From [Bacillus] enclensis (lineage in GTDB: Bacteria > Bacillota > Bacilli > Bacillales > Bacillaceae_B): 64,000 bases of DNA. The position numbers and the translations under genes are program-made. Below, piece after piece: positions 11,438 to 21,018 of the stretch (the stretch's first letter is position 1; every line of letters begins with the position of its first letter). Location of the stretch: contig NZ_KQ758489.1 of NCBI RefSeq assembly GCF_001456935.1, positions 1 to 64,000 of the forward strand. The letters run 5' to 3'. Under the pieces are notes generated by a model, which saw nothing but the letters and a program-made list of their open reading frames with translations, ran no database searches and was not told the DNA's origin.

Positions 11438-11800
11438 TTAACTCATCCTTTTTTCCAAATATTCCGTGTGTACATCGATATTTGCGCCAACCAGTACTGA
11501 AGCAAGATGATACTCGGGTGCAGATGCCACTTCTTTATACATCCGGTCGATATATAAGTGTTCTGCTTCCGGGAATTCACGCTTGAATTGCTTCCTCAGC
11601 TTTTCGCCTGCATGATCGGCATCCACAAGTATATAAACATCTCTCTGTTCCAGCGAATCGATCAGTTCGTCCATTTTTGTGATGCTGATGGTTCCGTTCG
11701 TACAGATAATTTCAATCGGTTCCTTTATGATTCCTTTAACCTTTCGTTTATCTGTCGTACCTTCAACGATAATTACTTTTTCATCACCAATTTCAAACAT
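11438..11800 (-). CDS. yusF: Toprim-domain protein YusF
   Basis: The start at 11800 is chosen because AAGGTG lies 7 bases before it; upstream ATG/GTG codons overlap that site. The 120-residue protein is a bare Toprim domain: VIIVEGTTDKRKV (catalytic Glu) and VYILVDADHAGEKL (DxD), the acidic metal-binding set shared with RNase M5, primases and topoisomerases. A role in RNA or DNA cleavage is inferred from the fold only. Confidence 0.85.
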   Translation of the reverse strand: MFEIGDEKVIIVEGTTDKRKVKGIIKEPIEIICTNGTISITKMDELIDSLEQRDVYILVDADHAGEKLRKQFKREFPEAEHLYIDRMYKEVASAPEYHLASVLVGANIDVHTEYLEKRMS

Positions 11801-11931
11801 TGTCATCACCTTATCTTTCAGAAAATAAGATTAGGATAGTATATTCAATTATTTAGAGATGATGTCCACTACTTACTCATATCTTCTCATTTTTTTGAGG
11901 AAATAGAAAGGAAAAAGGCTGTGTTTAAACC

Positions 11932-12175
11932 CGCTGTTGATTTCCGCACCAAGACTTCGCTTTCGGCAGGCAGCCAGTGAGCCTCCTCGGTCGTACCATC
12001 CTGCGAGTAGAAAAGTGGAGGGGCTTCGCTCAGAGACGGGTGGCATAAGGCGAAGCGGCCACGAAGGCGCTCTTTTGGATGATTTGACTTATGACATGTG
12101 TCTTTAAGACCCGTAGCTGGACAAGTCTCACATTTCCCAAAGAAGTCTTCCTCTTGCACCCCAATCATCACCTGG
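11932..12175 (+). repeat. Dispersed palindromic repeat P, copy 1
   Basis: The outer arms start GCTGTTGATTTCCGC and end near CACCCCAATCATCACC. The inner cassette contains CATAAGGCGAAGCGG ... GACTTATG, flanked by GGGGCTTCGCTCAGAGAC and TCTTTAAGACCCG. It is a diverged copy of the repeats at 16808 and 43650. A minus-strand open frame across it is a by-product. The rest of the gap up to 12270 shows nothing. Confidence 0.8.
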
Positions 12176-12273
12176 AACAGGCTTATACATAATTCTTTTA
12201 CTAACTAAGCAGTTGAGACAGCATCTATGAAGTATATATACATAATCAATAACCTTGAATCAGCTTTATGATA

Positions 12274-12317
12274 GGCAAAAGGGTGCCGGCTGTCCATCAG
12301 GAGAAGTCCGGCACCCT
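12274..12317 (-). terminator. Terminator after yusG
   Basis: AGGGTGCCGG and CCGGCACCCT form a 10-bp stem on the minus strand, followed by TTTTGCC. It begins about 10 bases beyond the yusG stop. Confidence 0.75.
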
Positions 12318-12327
12318 ATTTGGGAGC

Positions 12328-12564
12328 TTAACACCAGCCGCCTTCATCGCAGTCTGTATATCGTGTATCAGACCCTTCTGTCGCGGTGTAGCTTTGAAAA
12401 ATTTTGTTTTCTTTTGTTTCAAAATTAGGTTCCATGGAAATCCCGTCAAGCGGAACAGCCATTCTGCCGACCGGCTGATTATCGAGATACAATTCCAGCT
12501 CTCCATTTTTTAATTTTCCTGTCACACGGTCGGTGACATCGAGTTTTTTCGGTTCGAGTGTCAT
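12328..12564 (-). CDS. yusG: YusG-like small protein
   Basis: From the ATG at 12564 (AAAGGA about 8 bases before) the product is 78 residues, the length of B. subtilis YusG. It begins MTLEPKKLDVTDRVTGKLKN and has a mixed polar sequence ending TDCDEGGWC. Location between yusF and gcvH matches B. subtilis. No motif gives a function; the longer frame starting at 12639 crosses the ribosome site. Confidence 0.75.
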   Translation of the reverse strand: MTLEPKKLDVTDRVTGKLKNGELELYLDNQPVGRMAVPLDGISMEPNFETKENKIFQSYTATEGSDTRYTDCDEGGWC

Positions 12565-12609
12565 AGGGGTCATCCTTTCTATAATGGTTTCTATCGTTAG
12601 AATGCCCCA

Positions 12610-12648
12610 AATAAAAAACAAAACACCTTGAGAATTCACTCAAGGTGT
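12610..12648 (-). terminator. Terminator after gcvH
   Basis: Minus strand ACACCTTGAG-TGAATT-CTCAAGGTGT, followed by TTTTGTTTTTT, just 6 bases after the gcvH stop. Confidence 0.85.
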
Positions 12649-12654
12649 CAGCCA

Positions 12655-13038
12655 TTAACCTTCGTTAATCATTTCATCATATTGTTCTGCACTCATAAGC
12701 TTGTCCACTTCACCGGCATCAGCAGGTTCAATGACGATCATCCAAGCTTTTTCGTAAGGGGACTCGTTCACGAATTCAGGGCTGTCAGCAAGTTCATCGT
12801 TCACTTCCACGACTTTACCTGAAACCGGAGCATACAGTTCAGAAACAGTCTTAACAGACTCAACGCTTCCGAAAGGTTCTGAAGCGGTTACTTCGTCGCC
12901 AACTTCCGGCAGTTCAACGAATACGATGTCGCCAAGTTCGGATTGTGCAAATGCTGTGATTCCAATTCGTACTTTTTCCCCTTCTGTTTTGACCCATTCA
13001 TGTTCTTCTGAATATCGAAGATCTTTCGGTGTACTCAT
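12655..13038 (-). CDS. gcvH: Glycine cleavage system H protein
   Basis: A 127-residue lipoyl carrier that shuttles the aminomethyl group between the P, T and L proteins of glycine cleavage. In Bacillus it is also the hub for moving lipoyl groups to other enzymes. The lipoylation lysine is in [14 protein letters not shown]. The ATG at 13038 follows GGAGG. The other gcv genes are not nearby, as in B. subtilis, which fits the separate role in lipoate transfer. Confidence 0.95.
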   Translation of the reverse strand: MSTPKDLRYSEEHEWVKTEGEKVRIGITAFAQSELGDIVFVELPEVGDEVTASEPFGSVESVKTVSELYAPVSGKVVEVNDELADSPEFVNESPYEKAWMIVIEPADAGEVDKLMSAEQYDEMINEG

Positions 13039-13174
13039 TTCAAATCCCTCCAAATCCTTGTTATACAACCTAATATTGACACACTTTTAAATGAAAAAGC
13101 AAGAAAACAAAAAGTTTCCCATAAAACTTTTTATTCACTGTTACAGAACCTTCCAACTCCGTCCTGACAGGGAT

Positions 13175-13531
13175 CTATTTCCATGTTTCTTCAAACGTTT
13201 CTTCCTTGTATCCAACAGTCACTTTTGAGCCGTCAGTCGTGATTGGACGTTTGATGAGCATCCCGTCTGAAGAAAGGATCTCAAGCAGTTCTTCGTCGGA
13301 AGCAGTATTCACTTTATCCTTCAATCCAAGCTCTCGATACTTTTTCCCGCTTGTATTAAAGAACTTTTTCAACGGCATGCCGCTTTTTTCGTAAAGGCTT
13401 TTCAGTTCTTCCTTAGACGGGGGATTTTCAACGATATGTATTTCATTAAAGTCAGCGTTATTGTCTTCAAGCCATTTCTTGGCTTTGCGGCATGTACCGC
13501 ATTTCGGATATGAGTAAAATGACAATGACAT
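13175..13531 (-). CDS. yusI: ArsC/Spx-fold protein YusI
   Basis: A 118-residue thioredoxin-like ArsC-family protein with the N-terminal motif KCGTCRKAKKWL (CxxC at about 11-14), then LKKFFNTSGKKYRELGLKDK and MLIKRPI. These resemble both Spx and arsenate-reductase-like proteins. The Spx residues for RNA polymerase binding cannot be judged by eye, so an orphan reductase is as likely as a regulator. GGTGGT precedes the ATG. Confidence 0.85.
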   Translation of the reverse strand: MSLSFYSYPKCGTCRKAKKWLEDNNADFNEIHIVENPPSKEELKSLYEKSGMPLKKFFNTSGKKYRELGLKDKVNTASDEELLEILSSDGMLIKRPITTDGSKVTVGYKEETFEETWK

Positions 13532-13676
13532 ATTACCACCACCTTTCGATTCCTGTCCGGTTTTCTTCTGCTTAAACCATATAGATTGCCTTCCGTCTTT
13601 TCACGAAGGAAGGCTTCATCTCTTCCACTAGACTACATTCGACAGACTTCGTTATTTTCCTTCTTTTACAGAAGGT

Positions 13677-13979
13677 TTATTCGCAATGATTTTCAATTGT
13701 CCCTACAAGCTCTTTAAGCAGTGCAGCCGCATGATCAAGCTCAAGCGAATAAAAGCGCTGAGTCCCTTTCTGCTCCATGGACACAAGCTTCTGATCCCTA
13801 AGTATCTTTAAGTGATGCGAAACAGCAGGCCTTGAAAGTGTGAGATGCTCAGTGATTTCGTTGACAGTCAGAGGTTCTTTATCGGCGAGGAGGACAATGA
13901 TATCCTGCCTGTAAGAGTCGCTTAATGCTTGAAATAAAGGTGTGCAAGCACGGAATAATACAATGGCTTTTTGCCCCAT
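13677..13979 (-). CDS. ArsR-family transcriptional regulator
   Basis: A 100-residue winged-helix protein with the HTH LTVNEITEHLTLSRPAVSHHLK, typical of ArsR/SmtB regulators. Start at 13979 is chosen from AAGGGTG nine bases before; the upstream GTG overlaps that site. A metal-site motif of the ELCVCD type is missing, so a non-metal signal is likely. It lies 32 bases after the SDR gene in the same direction, so the pair probably forms an operon and may be autoregulated through the palindrome at 14821. Confidence 0.85.
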   Translation of the reverse strand: MGQKAIVLFRACTPLFQALSDSYRQDIIVLLADKEPLTVNEITEHLTLSRPAVSHHLKILRDQKLVSMEQKGTQRFYSLELDHAAALLKELVGTIENHCE

Positions 13980-14011
13980 AATGTTCACCCTTCTCTTTCT
14001 TTCCGCTATTA

Positions 14012-14791
14012 TTATATCCGTTCCTGGACTTTGCGCACAAACTTTGTGACCATCCTGCGCGGGAGGAATCGGATAGATCCTGCAAGCAATCTATTCTTCG
14101 CTCCCGGTATGATGACAACCTTCTTTTGGGTCATTTTTTTGTAAGCTTCATCGACTACTTCCTCAACAGTCATGACCCCTGACTGAAAAAGTTTTGACTG
14201 TTGAAGGTCTGCTGCATCTTTAAACCCTGTAGAGGTTGCACCCGGGCAAAGAGCCATAACTTCTACTCCATGAGATTCCCATTCATTCGCAAGGGCCTCT
14301 GAGAATGAAAGGACGTAAGCCTTGGTTGCATAATAGACGGCCATTAACGGACCAGGCTGGAAAGCTGCGGTAGAAGCGACGTTCAGGATCTGTCCTTGTT
14401 TCCGCTTTACCATCTCTTTGCCAAAATACTTACTGAGCTCGGTCAGAGCGGTTATATTTACTTGTATCATATCGACTTCTTTACTTATTTCTGTCTGTTC
14501 GAATTCTCCGAACAAGCCGAAACCGGCATTGTTGATCAGCGTATCAACTTCAATGCCTTTCGCAGTAACCTGTTCGTATATAGAATTGGAAGCTCCTGTT
14601 TTGGCTAAGTCTCCATCGATTACATGTGCCTTGACACTGTATTTCCCCTCTAATTCCTCAGCAAGTGATAGAAGCTTATCCTTACTGCGGGCGACAAGGA
14701 CTACATCATGTCCGTCTTGTGCAAATTTATGACTGAAGCTAAGGCCGATTCCGCTTGATGCCCCAGTGATCAGAACTGTTTTGTTATTCAT
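14012..14791 (-). CDS. Short-chain dehydrogenase/reductase
   Basis: A 259-residue classical SDR. The NAD(P) glycine motif is GASSGIGLS, the structural motif LINNAGFG, and the catalytic set Ser (NVASTAA) with YYATKAY (Tyr-x3-Lys). Arg and Lys near the cofactor motif (VARSKDKL) suggest NADP. The start at 14791 follows AAAGGTGG. It is the first gene of an operon with an ArsR-type regulator. Substrate unknown; the shared operator with fadN hints at lipid metabolism. Confidence 0.9.
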   Translation of the reverse strand: MNNKTVLITGASSGIGLSFSHKFAQDGHDVVLVARSKDKLLSLAEELEGKYSVKAHVIDGDLAKTGASNSIYEQVTAKGIEVDTLINNAGFGLFGEFEQTEISKEVDMIQVNITALTELSKYFGKEMVKRKQGQILNVASTAAFQPGPLMAVYYATKAYVLSFSEALANEWESHGVEVMALCPGATSTGFKDAADLQQSKLFQSGVMTVEEVVDEAYKKMTQKKVVIIPGAKNRLLAGSIRFLPRRMVTKFVRKVQERI

Positions 14792-14820
14792 TTTGGCAGC
14801 CACCTTTATTTTATGTTGTT

Positions 14821-14840
14821 ATGTTTAAACGTTTAAACAT
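14821..14840. promoter_or_regulatory. Perfect 20-bp palindromic operator ATGTTTAAACGTTTAAACAT
   Basis: The palindrome touches the -10 hexamer of the SDR-arsR operon and should cover the transcription start, a typical repressor site. Its core TTTAAACGTTTAAA occurs again just upstream of the fadN -35 (20891-20904). Binding by the ArsR-type protein of the same operon is an inference. Confidence 0.65.
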
Positions 14841-14869
14841 ATAATAATTACGATCAAGCGTTAAGTCAA
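14841..14869 (-). promoter_or_regulatory. Sigma-A promoter of the SDR-arsR operon
   Basis: Minus strand TTGACT (14869-14864), 17 bases, TATTAT (14846-14841). Good match to the consensus, directly abutting the palindrome. Confidence 0.75.
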
Positions 14870-14921
14870 GAAAATAGGTAAGTGGCCTGTACTCTTGAAG
14901 AACTACTAACTTCCATCCAAT

Positions 14922-14957
14922 ACAAAAAACGGACCCCCGCCGATCGGAGGTCCGTTT
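14922..14957 (-). terminator. Terminator after fadE
   Basis: Minus strand AAACGGACC ... GGTCCGTTTTTT, with a GC-rich loop, 20 bases after the fadE stop. Confidence 0.8.
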
Positions 14958-14977
14958 CTCTTATAAAAATTCACTTA

Positions 14978-16762
14978 TCAAACTACGTACTTCTCAGCGT
15001 CAACCAGCTTTTCAGATGCTTCACGTTTCACTGCGATCACGTTGATCGGTGTGTGGCGCGTGAATTTACGGAGCGCTGAGAGCATCATGCGCAGAGTGTC
15101 ACCCTGTTCGGTTGCGACAAGGGTTTCTTTTGCATGTGCTTCGATTTCATTGAACGCTTCCTGACAGAAGATTTGCGTGTAAAGAAGTTTTTGCTTCGCT
15201 TTTTCAGCTCCGCCCTTCTCAAGCGCTTTTTCTGTACGAAGGACAACGGATTCCATTGCATAAGCGTTTGATACGATATCCGCGATGTTCACAAGGATTT
15301 CCTGCTCTTTTTCGAGTGCCTTTCCGAACTTCTGAGCTGCTAATCCAGCAAGCATCAAGCCGATCTTCTTCGCATTTTTCACAAGATACTTCTCTTGTGC
15401 CAGCGGCTCGTCGCCCACTTCTTCAGGCATAAGCATCATCAGTTCTTCCTGAAGAGCCTGAGCTTTCTGCAGCAGCGGCAGTTCACCTTTCATTGCTTTA
15501 CGAAGGTATGTGCCCGGTACAAGAAGGCGGTTGATTTCATTCGTTCCTTCGAAGATACGGTTGATTCGGGAATCGCGGTACATTCTTTCAATCTCATATT
15601 CCTGCATGAAGCCATATCCGCCGTGAAGCTGGACGCCTTCATCGACAACATAATCCAGCACTTCCGTCGCGAAGAATTTATTCAATGAACACTCGATGGC
15701 ATATTCAGCGATCGACTTCGCCACTTCCGTTCCATTTTTCACTTCTTCATCCGTAAGCTTGCTCATGCGGTCTTCGAATAATCCTACAGTACGGTATACG
15801 GAGCTTTCGGCTGCGTACAATTTCGCTGCCATTGTCGCCAATTTTTCTTTTGTCAGGTTGAAAGAAGAAATCGGTGTCTTGAATTGCTGGCGCTGATTTG
15901 TGTATTGAACCGTCACTTCAAACGCACGCTTACTTGCACCGACTGCACCTACACCAAGCTTGTAACGCCCGATATTCAGGATATTGAAGGCGATGATATG
16001 CCCTTTTCCTGCCTGGCCGAGAAGGTTCTCTACTGGAATTTCAGCATCTTCCAGGATCAATGTACGTGTGGAAGAACTCTTGATTCCCATTTTCTTTTCT
16101 TCCGGTCCTGTCGATACGCCTGGATAATCTTTTTCAACGATGAACGCCGAGAAATGCTCGCCGTCGATTTTCGCATATACAACGAATACATCAGCGAATG
16201 CAGAGTTTGTAATCCATTGCTTTTCACCATTTAAAATATAGTGCGTGCCCGCTTCGTTCAGTTTCGCTGTCGTCTTTGCACCAAGTGCATCCGAACCTGA
16301 CCCCGGCTCCGTCAATGCATACGCCGCAAGCTTTTCACCTGTTGCAAGCGCAGGAAGGTACTTTTGCTTTTGATCTTCGTTACCGAAAAGGACGATCGGA
16401 AGTGAACCGATTCCGACATGGGCACCGTGGGAGATGGAGAAACCGCCTGCACGGGACATTTTTTCAGCGATTAACGCAGAACTTACTTTATCTAGACCTA
16501 GTCCGCCGTACTCTTCAGGTACATCCGCTCCAAGGAGACCAAGTTCTCCTGCTTCTTTCAATAAGCGTACAGAATGATCGAATTCGTGGTTTTCAAGATT
16601 GTCGATGACCGGTACCACTTCATTCAAGACATAATCTTCAGTGGTTTTCGCGATCATTTTTTGTTCGTCTGAATATTCTTCAGGTGTGAATACTTGATCA
16701 AAGCTCACATCTTCGATTAAAAAACTTCCACCCTTAATCAATTTATCAGTTTGATTTGCCAT
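14978..16762 (-). CDS. fadE: Acyl-CoA dehydrogenase FadE
   Basis: A 594-residue FAD enzyme for the first step of fatty-acid beta-oxidation. N-terminal ACAD signature blocks are visible ([31 protein letters not shown]) as is [19 protein letters not shown] near the active centre. The extra C-terminal domain of about 170 residues is characteristic of the long Bacillus FadE type. Start at 16762 is set by AAGGGG nine bases before. It is part of the fadN-fadA-fadE series, here separated from fadA by repeat P. Confidence 0.95.
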   Translation of the reverse strand: MANQTDKLIKGGSFLIEDVSFDQVFTPEEYSDEQKMIAKTTEDYVLNEVVPVIDNLENHEFDHSVRLLKEAGELGLLGADVPEEYGGLGLDKVSSALIAEKMSRAGGFSISHGAHVGIGSLPIVLFGNEDQKQKYLPALATGEKLAAYALTEPGSGSDALGAKTTAKLNEAGTHYILNGEKQWITNSAFADVFVVYAKIDGEHFSAFIVEKDYPGVSTGPEEKKMGIKSSSTRTLILEDAEIPVENLLGQAGKGHIIAFNILNIGRYKLGVGAVGASKRAFEVTVQYTNQRQQFKTPISSFNLTKEKLATMAAKLYAAESSVYRTVGLFEDRMSKLTDEEVKNGTEVAKSIAEYAIECSLNKFFATEVLDYVVDEGVQLHGGYGFMQEYEIERMYRDSRINRIFEGTNEINRLLVPGTYLRKAMKGELPLLQKAQALQEELMMLMPEEVGDEPLAQEKYLVKNAKKIGLMLAGLAAQKFGKALEKEQEILVNIADIVSNAYAMESVVLRTEKALEKGGAEKAKQKLLYTQIFCQEAFNEIEAHAKETLVATEQGDTLRMMLSALRKFTRHTPINVIAVKREASEKLVDAEKYVV

Positions 16763-16807
16763 TATTGACATCCCCTTAACGTTTTTTTGAAAGGTTCAAT
16801 AAACACC

Positions 16808-17060
16808 GCTGTTGATTTCCGTGGAAGACTTCGCTTTCCGCGGGTAGCCCGTGAGCCTCGTTACTTCGCTCCTGCGGGTTAGAAAAGCGGAGGCGGCTCA
16901 TTCAGCTCCGACAAGCATAAGATGAATAGGCTGAAAAGGCGCTTTTTGCCTTTTTTGCCTATTTAGCTTATGACCTCGAGGGGCTAGCCGCCGGAGCTGG
17001 ACAAGTCTCACATAAGCTACTCTTCCCGCAAAGTCTTCGTCTTCCACTCCAATCAACAGC
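16808..17060 (+). repeat. Dispersed palindromic repeat P, copy 2 (most complete ends)
   Basis: This copy has perfect 10-bp ends GCTGTTGATT and AATCAACAGC. Inside them are GACTTCGCTTTCCGCGGG and CCGCAAAGTCTTCGTC, which pair in part. The inner cassette holds CATAAGATGAATAGG ... CCTATTTAGCTTATG with a central GGCGCTTTTTGCC. It sits between fadA and fadE, which are otherwise adjacent genes, so it may reduce read-through into fadE. No gene lies in 16763-17127. Confidence 0.85.
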
Positions 17061-17127
17061 TAGATCCATTTAAATCCAATTAAGCTCCATGAAAATAAAC
17101 GATTTAAAATTCGATATCTTCATTCTC

Positions 17128-18306
17128 TTAACCAATTAGTTCAAACACCCCGGCTGCTCCCATTCCGCCGCCGATGCACATGGTGACGATGCCGAATTGC
17201 TGGTTGCGGCGTTTCATTTCGTGGACGAGTGACAGGGTCAGTTTTGCACCTGTGCATCCAAGCGGGTGACCGAGTGCGATCGCACCGCCGTTTACGTTCA
17301 CTTTGTCTTCATCAAGGCCAAGCTGGCGGATGACCTGGATCGACTGTGAAGCGAATGCTTCGTTCAGTTCGAACAGGCCGATATCAGACAGCTCAAGACC
17401 TGCCATCTTCAGTGCACGGGGAATCGCTTCGACAGGACCGATTCCCATGATTTCAGGCGGCACCCCTGCTACGGCAAAGCTTCTGAACTTCGCCATCGGC
17501 TGCAAGCCGAGGCCGTCTGCTTTTTCACGGTCCATGACCATCACTGCTGCAGCCCCGTCACTTGTTTGAGACGAGTTCCCTGCAGTGACAGACCCTTTTA
17601 CATTGAAGGCTGGGCGCAGTTTGCCAAGTACCTGTGAATTGGTTCCAGCACGTACTCCTTCATCTTTTGCAAATTGGAACGTCTTTTCTACCAGTTTGTT
17701 CTCAGCATTCACAGAACGCTGGACCACATCTACCGGCACGATTTCATCGTCGAATTTTCCTTCGGCTATCGCTTTTGCTGCTTTCTGGTGGCTCCTCACT
17801 GCAAATTCATCCTGGTCTTCACGTGATACGCCGAATTTCTGCGCCACTTCTTCTGCCGTATGGCCCATGCTCATGTAGTACTGTGGAGCCGTTTCAGCAA
17901 GCTTAGCATTCGGGCGTACGACGTGCCCCATCATTGGGACAAGACTCATCGATTCCGCTCCGCCAGCAATCGCCGTGTCGGAATGGCCCAGCATGATTTT
18001 CTCGGCTGCATAGGCGATTGACTGCAAGCCTGATGAGCAGTAACGGTTGATCGTAATGGCAGGAACCGAGCTCGGAAGCCCTGCAAGGCCTCCGATATTC
18101 CTTGCCATGTTGAGGCCCTGTTCCGCTTCCGGCATCGCGCATCCGATGATCAGATCGTCGATATTTCCTTCATAATTTCCCGCGCGTTTCAATGTTTCTT
18201 TAACGACCAGGGCACCAAGGTCATCCGGTCTGACACCTGCAAGTGACCCTTTTCTTGATCTTCCGACTGGTGTTCTGGCACCAGCCACTATGACTGCTTC
18301 ACGCAT
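17128..18306 (-). CDS. fadA: Acetyl-CoA acyltransferase (3-ketoacyl-CoA thiolase) FadA
   Basis: A 392-residue thiolase that cleaves 3-ketoacyl-CoA to acetyl-CoA and a shortened acyl-CoA. The acyl-accepting Cys90 lies in [10 protein letters not shown], the [10 protein letters not shown] histidine block and the C-terminal [10 protein letters not shown] cysteine are intact. It follows fadN by 35 bases on the same strand. B. subtilis has the same fadN-fadA-fadE order. Confidence 0.96.
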   Translation of the reverse strand: MREAVIVAGARTPVGRSRKGSLAGVRPDDLGALVVKETLKRAGNYEGNIDDLIIGCAMPEAEQGLNMARNIGGLAGLPSSVPAITINRYCSSGLQSIAYAAEKIMLGHSDTAIAGGAESMSLVPMMGHVVRPNAKLAETAPQYYMSMGHTAEEVAQKFGVSREDQDEFAVRSHQKAAKAIAEGKFDDEIVPVDVVQRSVNAENKLVEKTFQFAKDEGVRAGTNSQVLGKLRPAFNVKGSVTAGNSSQTSDGAAAVMVMDREKADGLGLQPMAKFRSFAVAGVPPEIMGIGPVEAIPRALKMAGLELSDIGLFELNEAFASQSIQVIRQLGLDEDKVNVNGGAIALGHPLGCTGAKLTLSLVHEMKRRNQQFGIVTMCIGGGMGAAGVFELIG

Positions 18307-18341
18307 GATGTTCCCCCGCTTTCTGGATTGGTTTTATATGA

Positions 18342-20726
18342 TTAGTTGCGTAATGGTTTCCCTTTGACAAGCATGTGCTGCATTCTTTGCTGTGATTTCG
18401 GCTGAGCGATCAGGCTCAGGAATGCTTCCCTTTCAAGATCCAATAAATACTGTTCATCGACTTCTGTCCCGAACGGCACTTTTCCGCCGGCGATCACGTA
18501 CGCCAGCTTCTTGGCGATCAAAAGGTCGTGTTCTGAGATGAATCCTGATTGATACATGGATTGTGCTCCCAGTAAAAGCGTACCGTATCCCGTTTCGCCT
18601 GTTACCGGGACTTTCTTGCGAATCGGTGCTTTATACCCGCTCTCATAGAGGGCGATCGCAGCCTGTTTCGCATCATATAATAAATGATCGCCGTTCACAC
18701 TCACACCGTCAGCCTTGCTGAGGAAGTTGTTTTCCCTTGCTTCATCGCCTGAGGTCGACACTTTTGCCATGGCGATCGTTTCGAATACTTTATTCGCTAC
18801 TTTCTGAAGGTCGAATTCCACTCCATTCGGAAGGTTCGCCAGATGTTTCATATAAAGTTCTTTGTTTCCGCCTCCGCCCGGGATCAGGCCGACTCCGACT
18901 TCCACAAGCCCCATATAAGTTTCCATGCTTGACTGAATATGTGCAGCCGGCAGGCAGACTTCACTTCCGCCGCCGAGCGTCATGCCGAATGGTGCAGCAA
19001 CGACCGGTTTAGTGGAATATTTGACTTTCATCATCGCCTGCTGGAAGTGACGGACGACCATATCAATTTCAAATACGTTGTCATCCTGCGCTTCCATCAG
19101 GATCATCGCGAGGTTGGCACCTACACAGAAGTTCTTGGCCTGGTTTCCGATGACCAGACCTTTGAAATTCTTCTCTACTTCATCAACCGCGTAGTTGATC
19201 ATCTGGATGATATCCAATCCGATTGCGTTGTTAGGAGAATGGAATTCAAGGAGTGCGACACCGTCCCCGATATCGATCAGGCTTGCACCTGAATTTTTCT
19301 TGAGAAGCTTGCCTTGCTTTTTCAACAGCTTCAAGTCGATCACTTTCGGGTTACGCTCTACAAGCTTGTATTCACCATTATGGTAGAAATACAGCTCTCC
19401 CTCTTCTTCTTTATAAAAATGCGTATGGCCAGCCTCGAGCATGTCTTCCACCCACTGAGGTACGGTCACGCCTTCTTCTTTCATTCGTGTAACGGATCTT
19501 TCAACCCCGATGCTATCCCAAGTTTCAAACGGTCCAAGCTCCCAGCCGAATCCCCATTTCATGGCGCGGTCGATCGCCACGATATCATCAGCGATTTCAC
19601 CGTGCAGCTGCGCGGAATAAGTAAGCACCGGGGACAGGATGTTCCAAAGAAGGGAACCTGCTTTATCTTTCGCATAGGCGAGGGACTTGATTTTATTCCG
19701 GAGTCCCTTTTCATTCTTGCTCATTTCTACAGAAGCGGTCTTCAGCTTTTTACGCGGCCCGTATTCCAAAGTTTCCGGGTCCAGTTCAAGGATTTCTTTC
19801 CCCTGCTTCAGGAAGAATCCCTGGCCGCTCTTGCTTCCAAGCCAGCCGTTATCAAGCATCTTCTGCATGAATGCCGGTACTTCGAATACCTTCTTCTCGT
19901 CCCCGTCCACTTGGTCATAGACATTTTTCGCCACGTGAGCGAACGTATCCAGACCAACGACGTCAAGCGTCCTGAACGTTGCACTCTTCGGTCTGCCGAT
20001 TAACGGGCCTGTGATGGAATCTACCTCACCTACGCTGTATCCGCCTTTGAGCATTTCCTGTACGGTCACAAGAAGGCCGTATGTCCCGATTCGGTTTGCA
20101 ATGAAGTTCGGTGTATCTTTTGCAAAGACGACGCCCTTCCCGAGTGCATCTTCACCGAATGTTTTCATGAAGTCCACTACGTCACGATCGGTCTTCTTAG
20201 TCGGGATGACTTCAAGAAGTTTCAGGTAACGAGGCGGGTTGAAGAAGTGGGTTCCGAGGAAGTTCTTCTGGAAATCCTCCGAACGGCCTTCCGCCATCGC
20301 TTCGATTGAAATACCTGATGTATTGGAGCTGATGATGCTGCCAGGCTTACGATGTTGTTCAACCTGTTCAAATACTTTCTTTTTAATGTCCAGATTTTCA
20401 ACGACGACCTCGATGACCCAGTCGCACTCGCTGATTTTCTCCATGTCGTCTTCAAAGTTACCGGCTGTGATCAGCGATAAGTTTTGTTTGGAAGTGAGTG
20501 GAGCAGGTTTTTGTTTAAGGAGCTTTTTTAAGGCGTTTTCACTCATGCGATTGCGAAACGCATTGCTTTCTGTTGTCAAACCCTTCGCTTTATCTTCTTC
20601 TGTCAATTCACGCGGGACGATGTCTAATAATAGTGTTGGAATACCGATGTTCGCTAAATGTGCCGCAATCCCGGATCCCATTACTCCCGATCCCAATACT
20701 GCAGCTTTTTGAATTCTGTGCGTCAA
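18342..20726 (-). CDS. fadN: 3-hydroxyacyl-CoA dehydrogenase / enoyl-CoA hydratase FadN
   Basis: A 794-residue bifunctional enzyme. The N-terminal NAD-binding motif AAVLGSGVMGSGIAAH and the dehydrogenase blocks NTSGIS and GTHFFNPPRYL come first. The C-terminal part has crotonase-fold sequence (FAPFGMTLGGGSEVCL, VGLIPGGGGNKEL). I choose the TTG at 20726 because GGGGGAG lies 6 bases before it and the product then aligns with the start I recall for B. subtilis FadN; a GTG at 20750 precedes the ribosome site. First gene of the fad operon, preceded by a FadR box. Confidence 0.95.
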   Translation of the reverse strand: MTHRIQKAAVLGSGVMGSGIAAHLANIGIPTLLLDIVPRELTEEDKAKGLTTESNAFRNRMSENALKKLLKQKPAPLTSKQNLSLITAGNFEDDMEKISECDWVIEVVVENLDIKKKVFEQVEQHRKPGSIISSNTSGISIEAMAEGRSEDFQKNFLGTHFFNPPRYLKLLEVIPTKKTDRDVVDFMKTFGEDALGKGVVFAKDTPNFIANRIGTYGLLVTVQEMLKGGYSVGEVDSITGPLIGRPKSATFRTLDVVGLDTFAHVAKNVYDQVDGDEKKVFEVPAFMQKMLDNGWLGSKSGQGFFLKQGKEILELDPETLEYGPRKKLKTASVEMSKNEKGLRNKIKSLAYAKDKAGSLLWNILSPVLTYSAQLHGEIADDIVAIDRAMKWGFGWELGPFETWDSIGVERSVTRMKEEGVTVPQWVEDMLEAGHTHFYKEEEGELYFYHNGEYKLVERNPKVIDLKLLKKQGKLLKKNSGASLIDIGDGVALLEFHSPNNAIGLDIIQMINYAVDEVEKNFKGLVIGNQAKNFCVGANLAMILMEAQDDNVFEIDMVVRHFQQAMMKVKYSTKPVVAAPFGMTLGGGSEVCLPAAHIQSSMETYMGLVEVGVGLIPGGGGNKELYMKHLANLPNGVEFDLQKVANKVFETIAMAKVSTSGDEARENNFLSKADGVSVNGDHLLYDAKQAAIALYESGYKAPIRKKVPVTGETGYGTLLLGAQSMYQSGFISEHDLLIAKKLAYVIAGGKVPFGTEVDEQYLLDLEREAFLSLIAQPKSQQRMQHMLVKGKPLRN

Positions 20727-20797
20727 TGTGTTCTCCCCCTTTGTTTGCACTGTGTTTCATTGGATAACCGGCCTGATTCGTCAGGTCCGGACAACTT

Positions 20798-20815
20798 TGA
20801 ATGAATACTCATTCA
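20798..20815. promoter_or_regulatory. FadR operator upstream of fadN
   Basis: TGAATGAATACTCATTCA is a perfect 18-bp match to the Bacillus FadR (TetR family) consensus TGAATGAMTANTCATTCA. It lies about 45 bases downstream of the fadN -10, so bound FadR would block elongation until long-chain acyl-CoA releases it. Confidence 0.92.
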
Positions 20816-20859
20816 TTTTTTCTTCAAAAAAAAGATCCGAATGAGTTTCTGTTATCTAT

Positions 20860-20888
20860 AATATATCGGATATTCTAAAATATCGCAA
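20860..20888 (-). promoter_or_regulatory. Likely sigma-A promoter of fadN-fadA
   Basis: Minus strand TTGCGA (20888-20883), 17 bases, TATATT (20865-20860). It lies between the FadR box downstream and the TTTAAACGTTTAAA palindrome upstream. Confidence 0.65.
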
Positions 20889-20890
20889 TA

Positions 20891-20904
20891 TTTAAACGTT
20901 TAAA
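20891..20904. promoter_or_regulatory. Palindrome TTTAAACGTTTAAA next to the fadN -35
   Basis: The 14-bp perfect palindrome is identical to the core of the operator at 14821-14840. It begins 3 bases upstream of the fadN -35. The same regulator may act at both promoters. Confidence 0.55.
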
Positions 20905-21018
20905 ATTGTGAAATTTTTTCAGTTTTTCTGAAGTGGCTCCAATTCCTTGGCCCCCTCCCATATGTTCATGTCATAAACTCCCCGCCATCAGGACATTTTA
21001 AGAATGGAGGTGTTTTTC

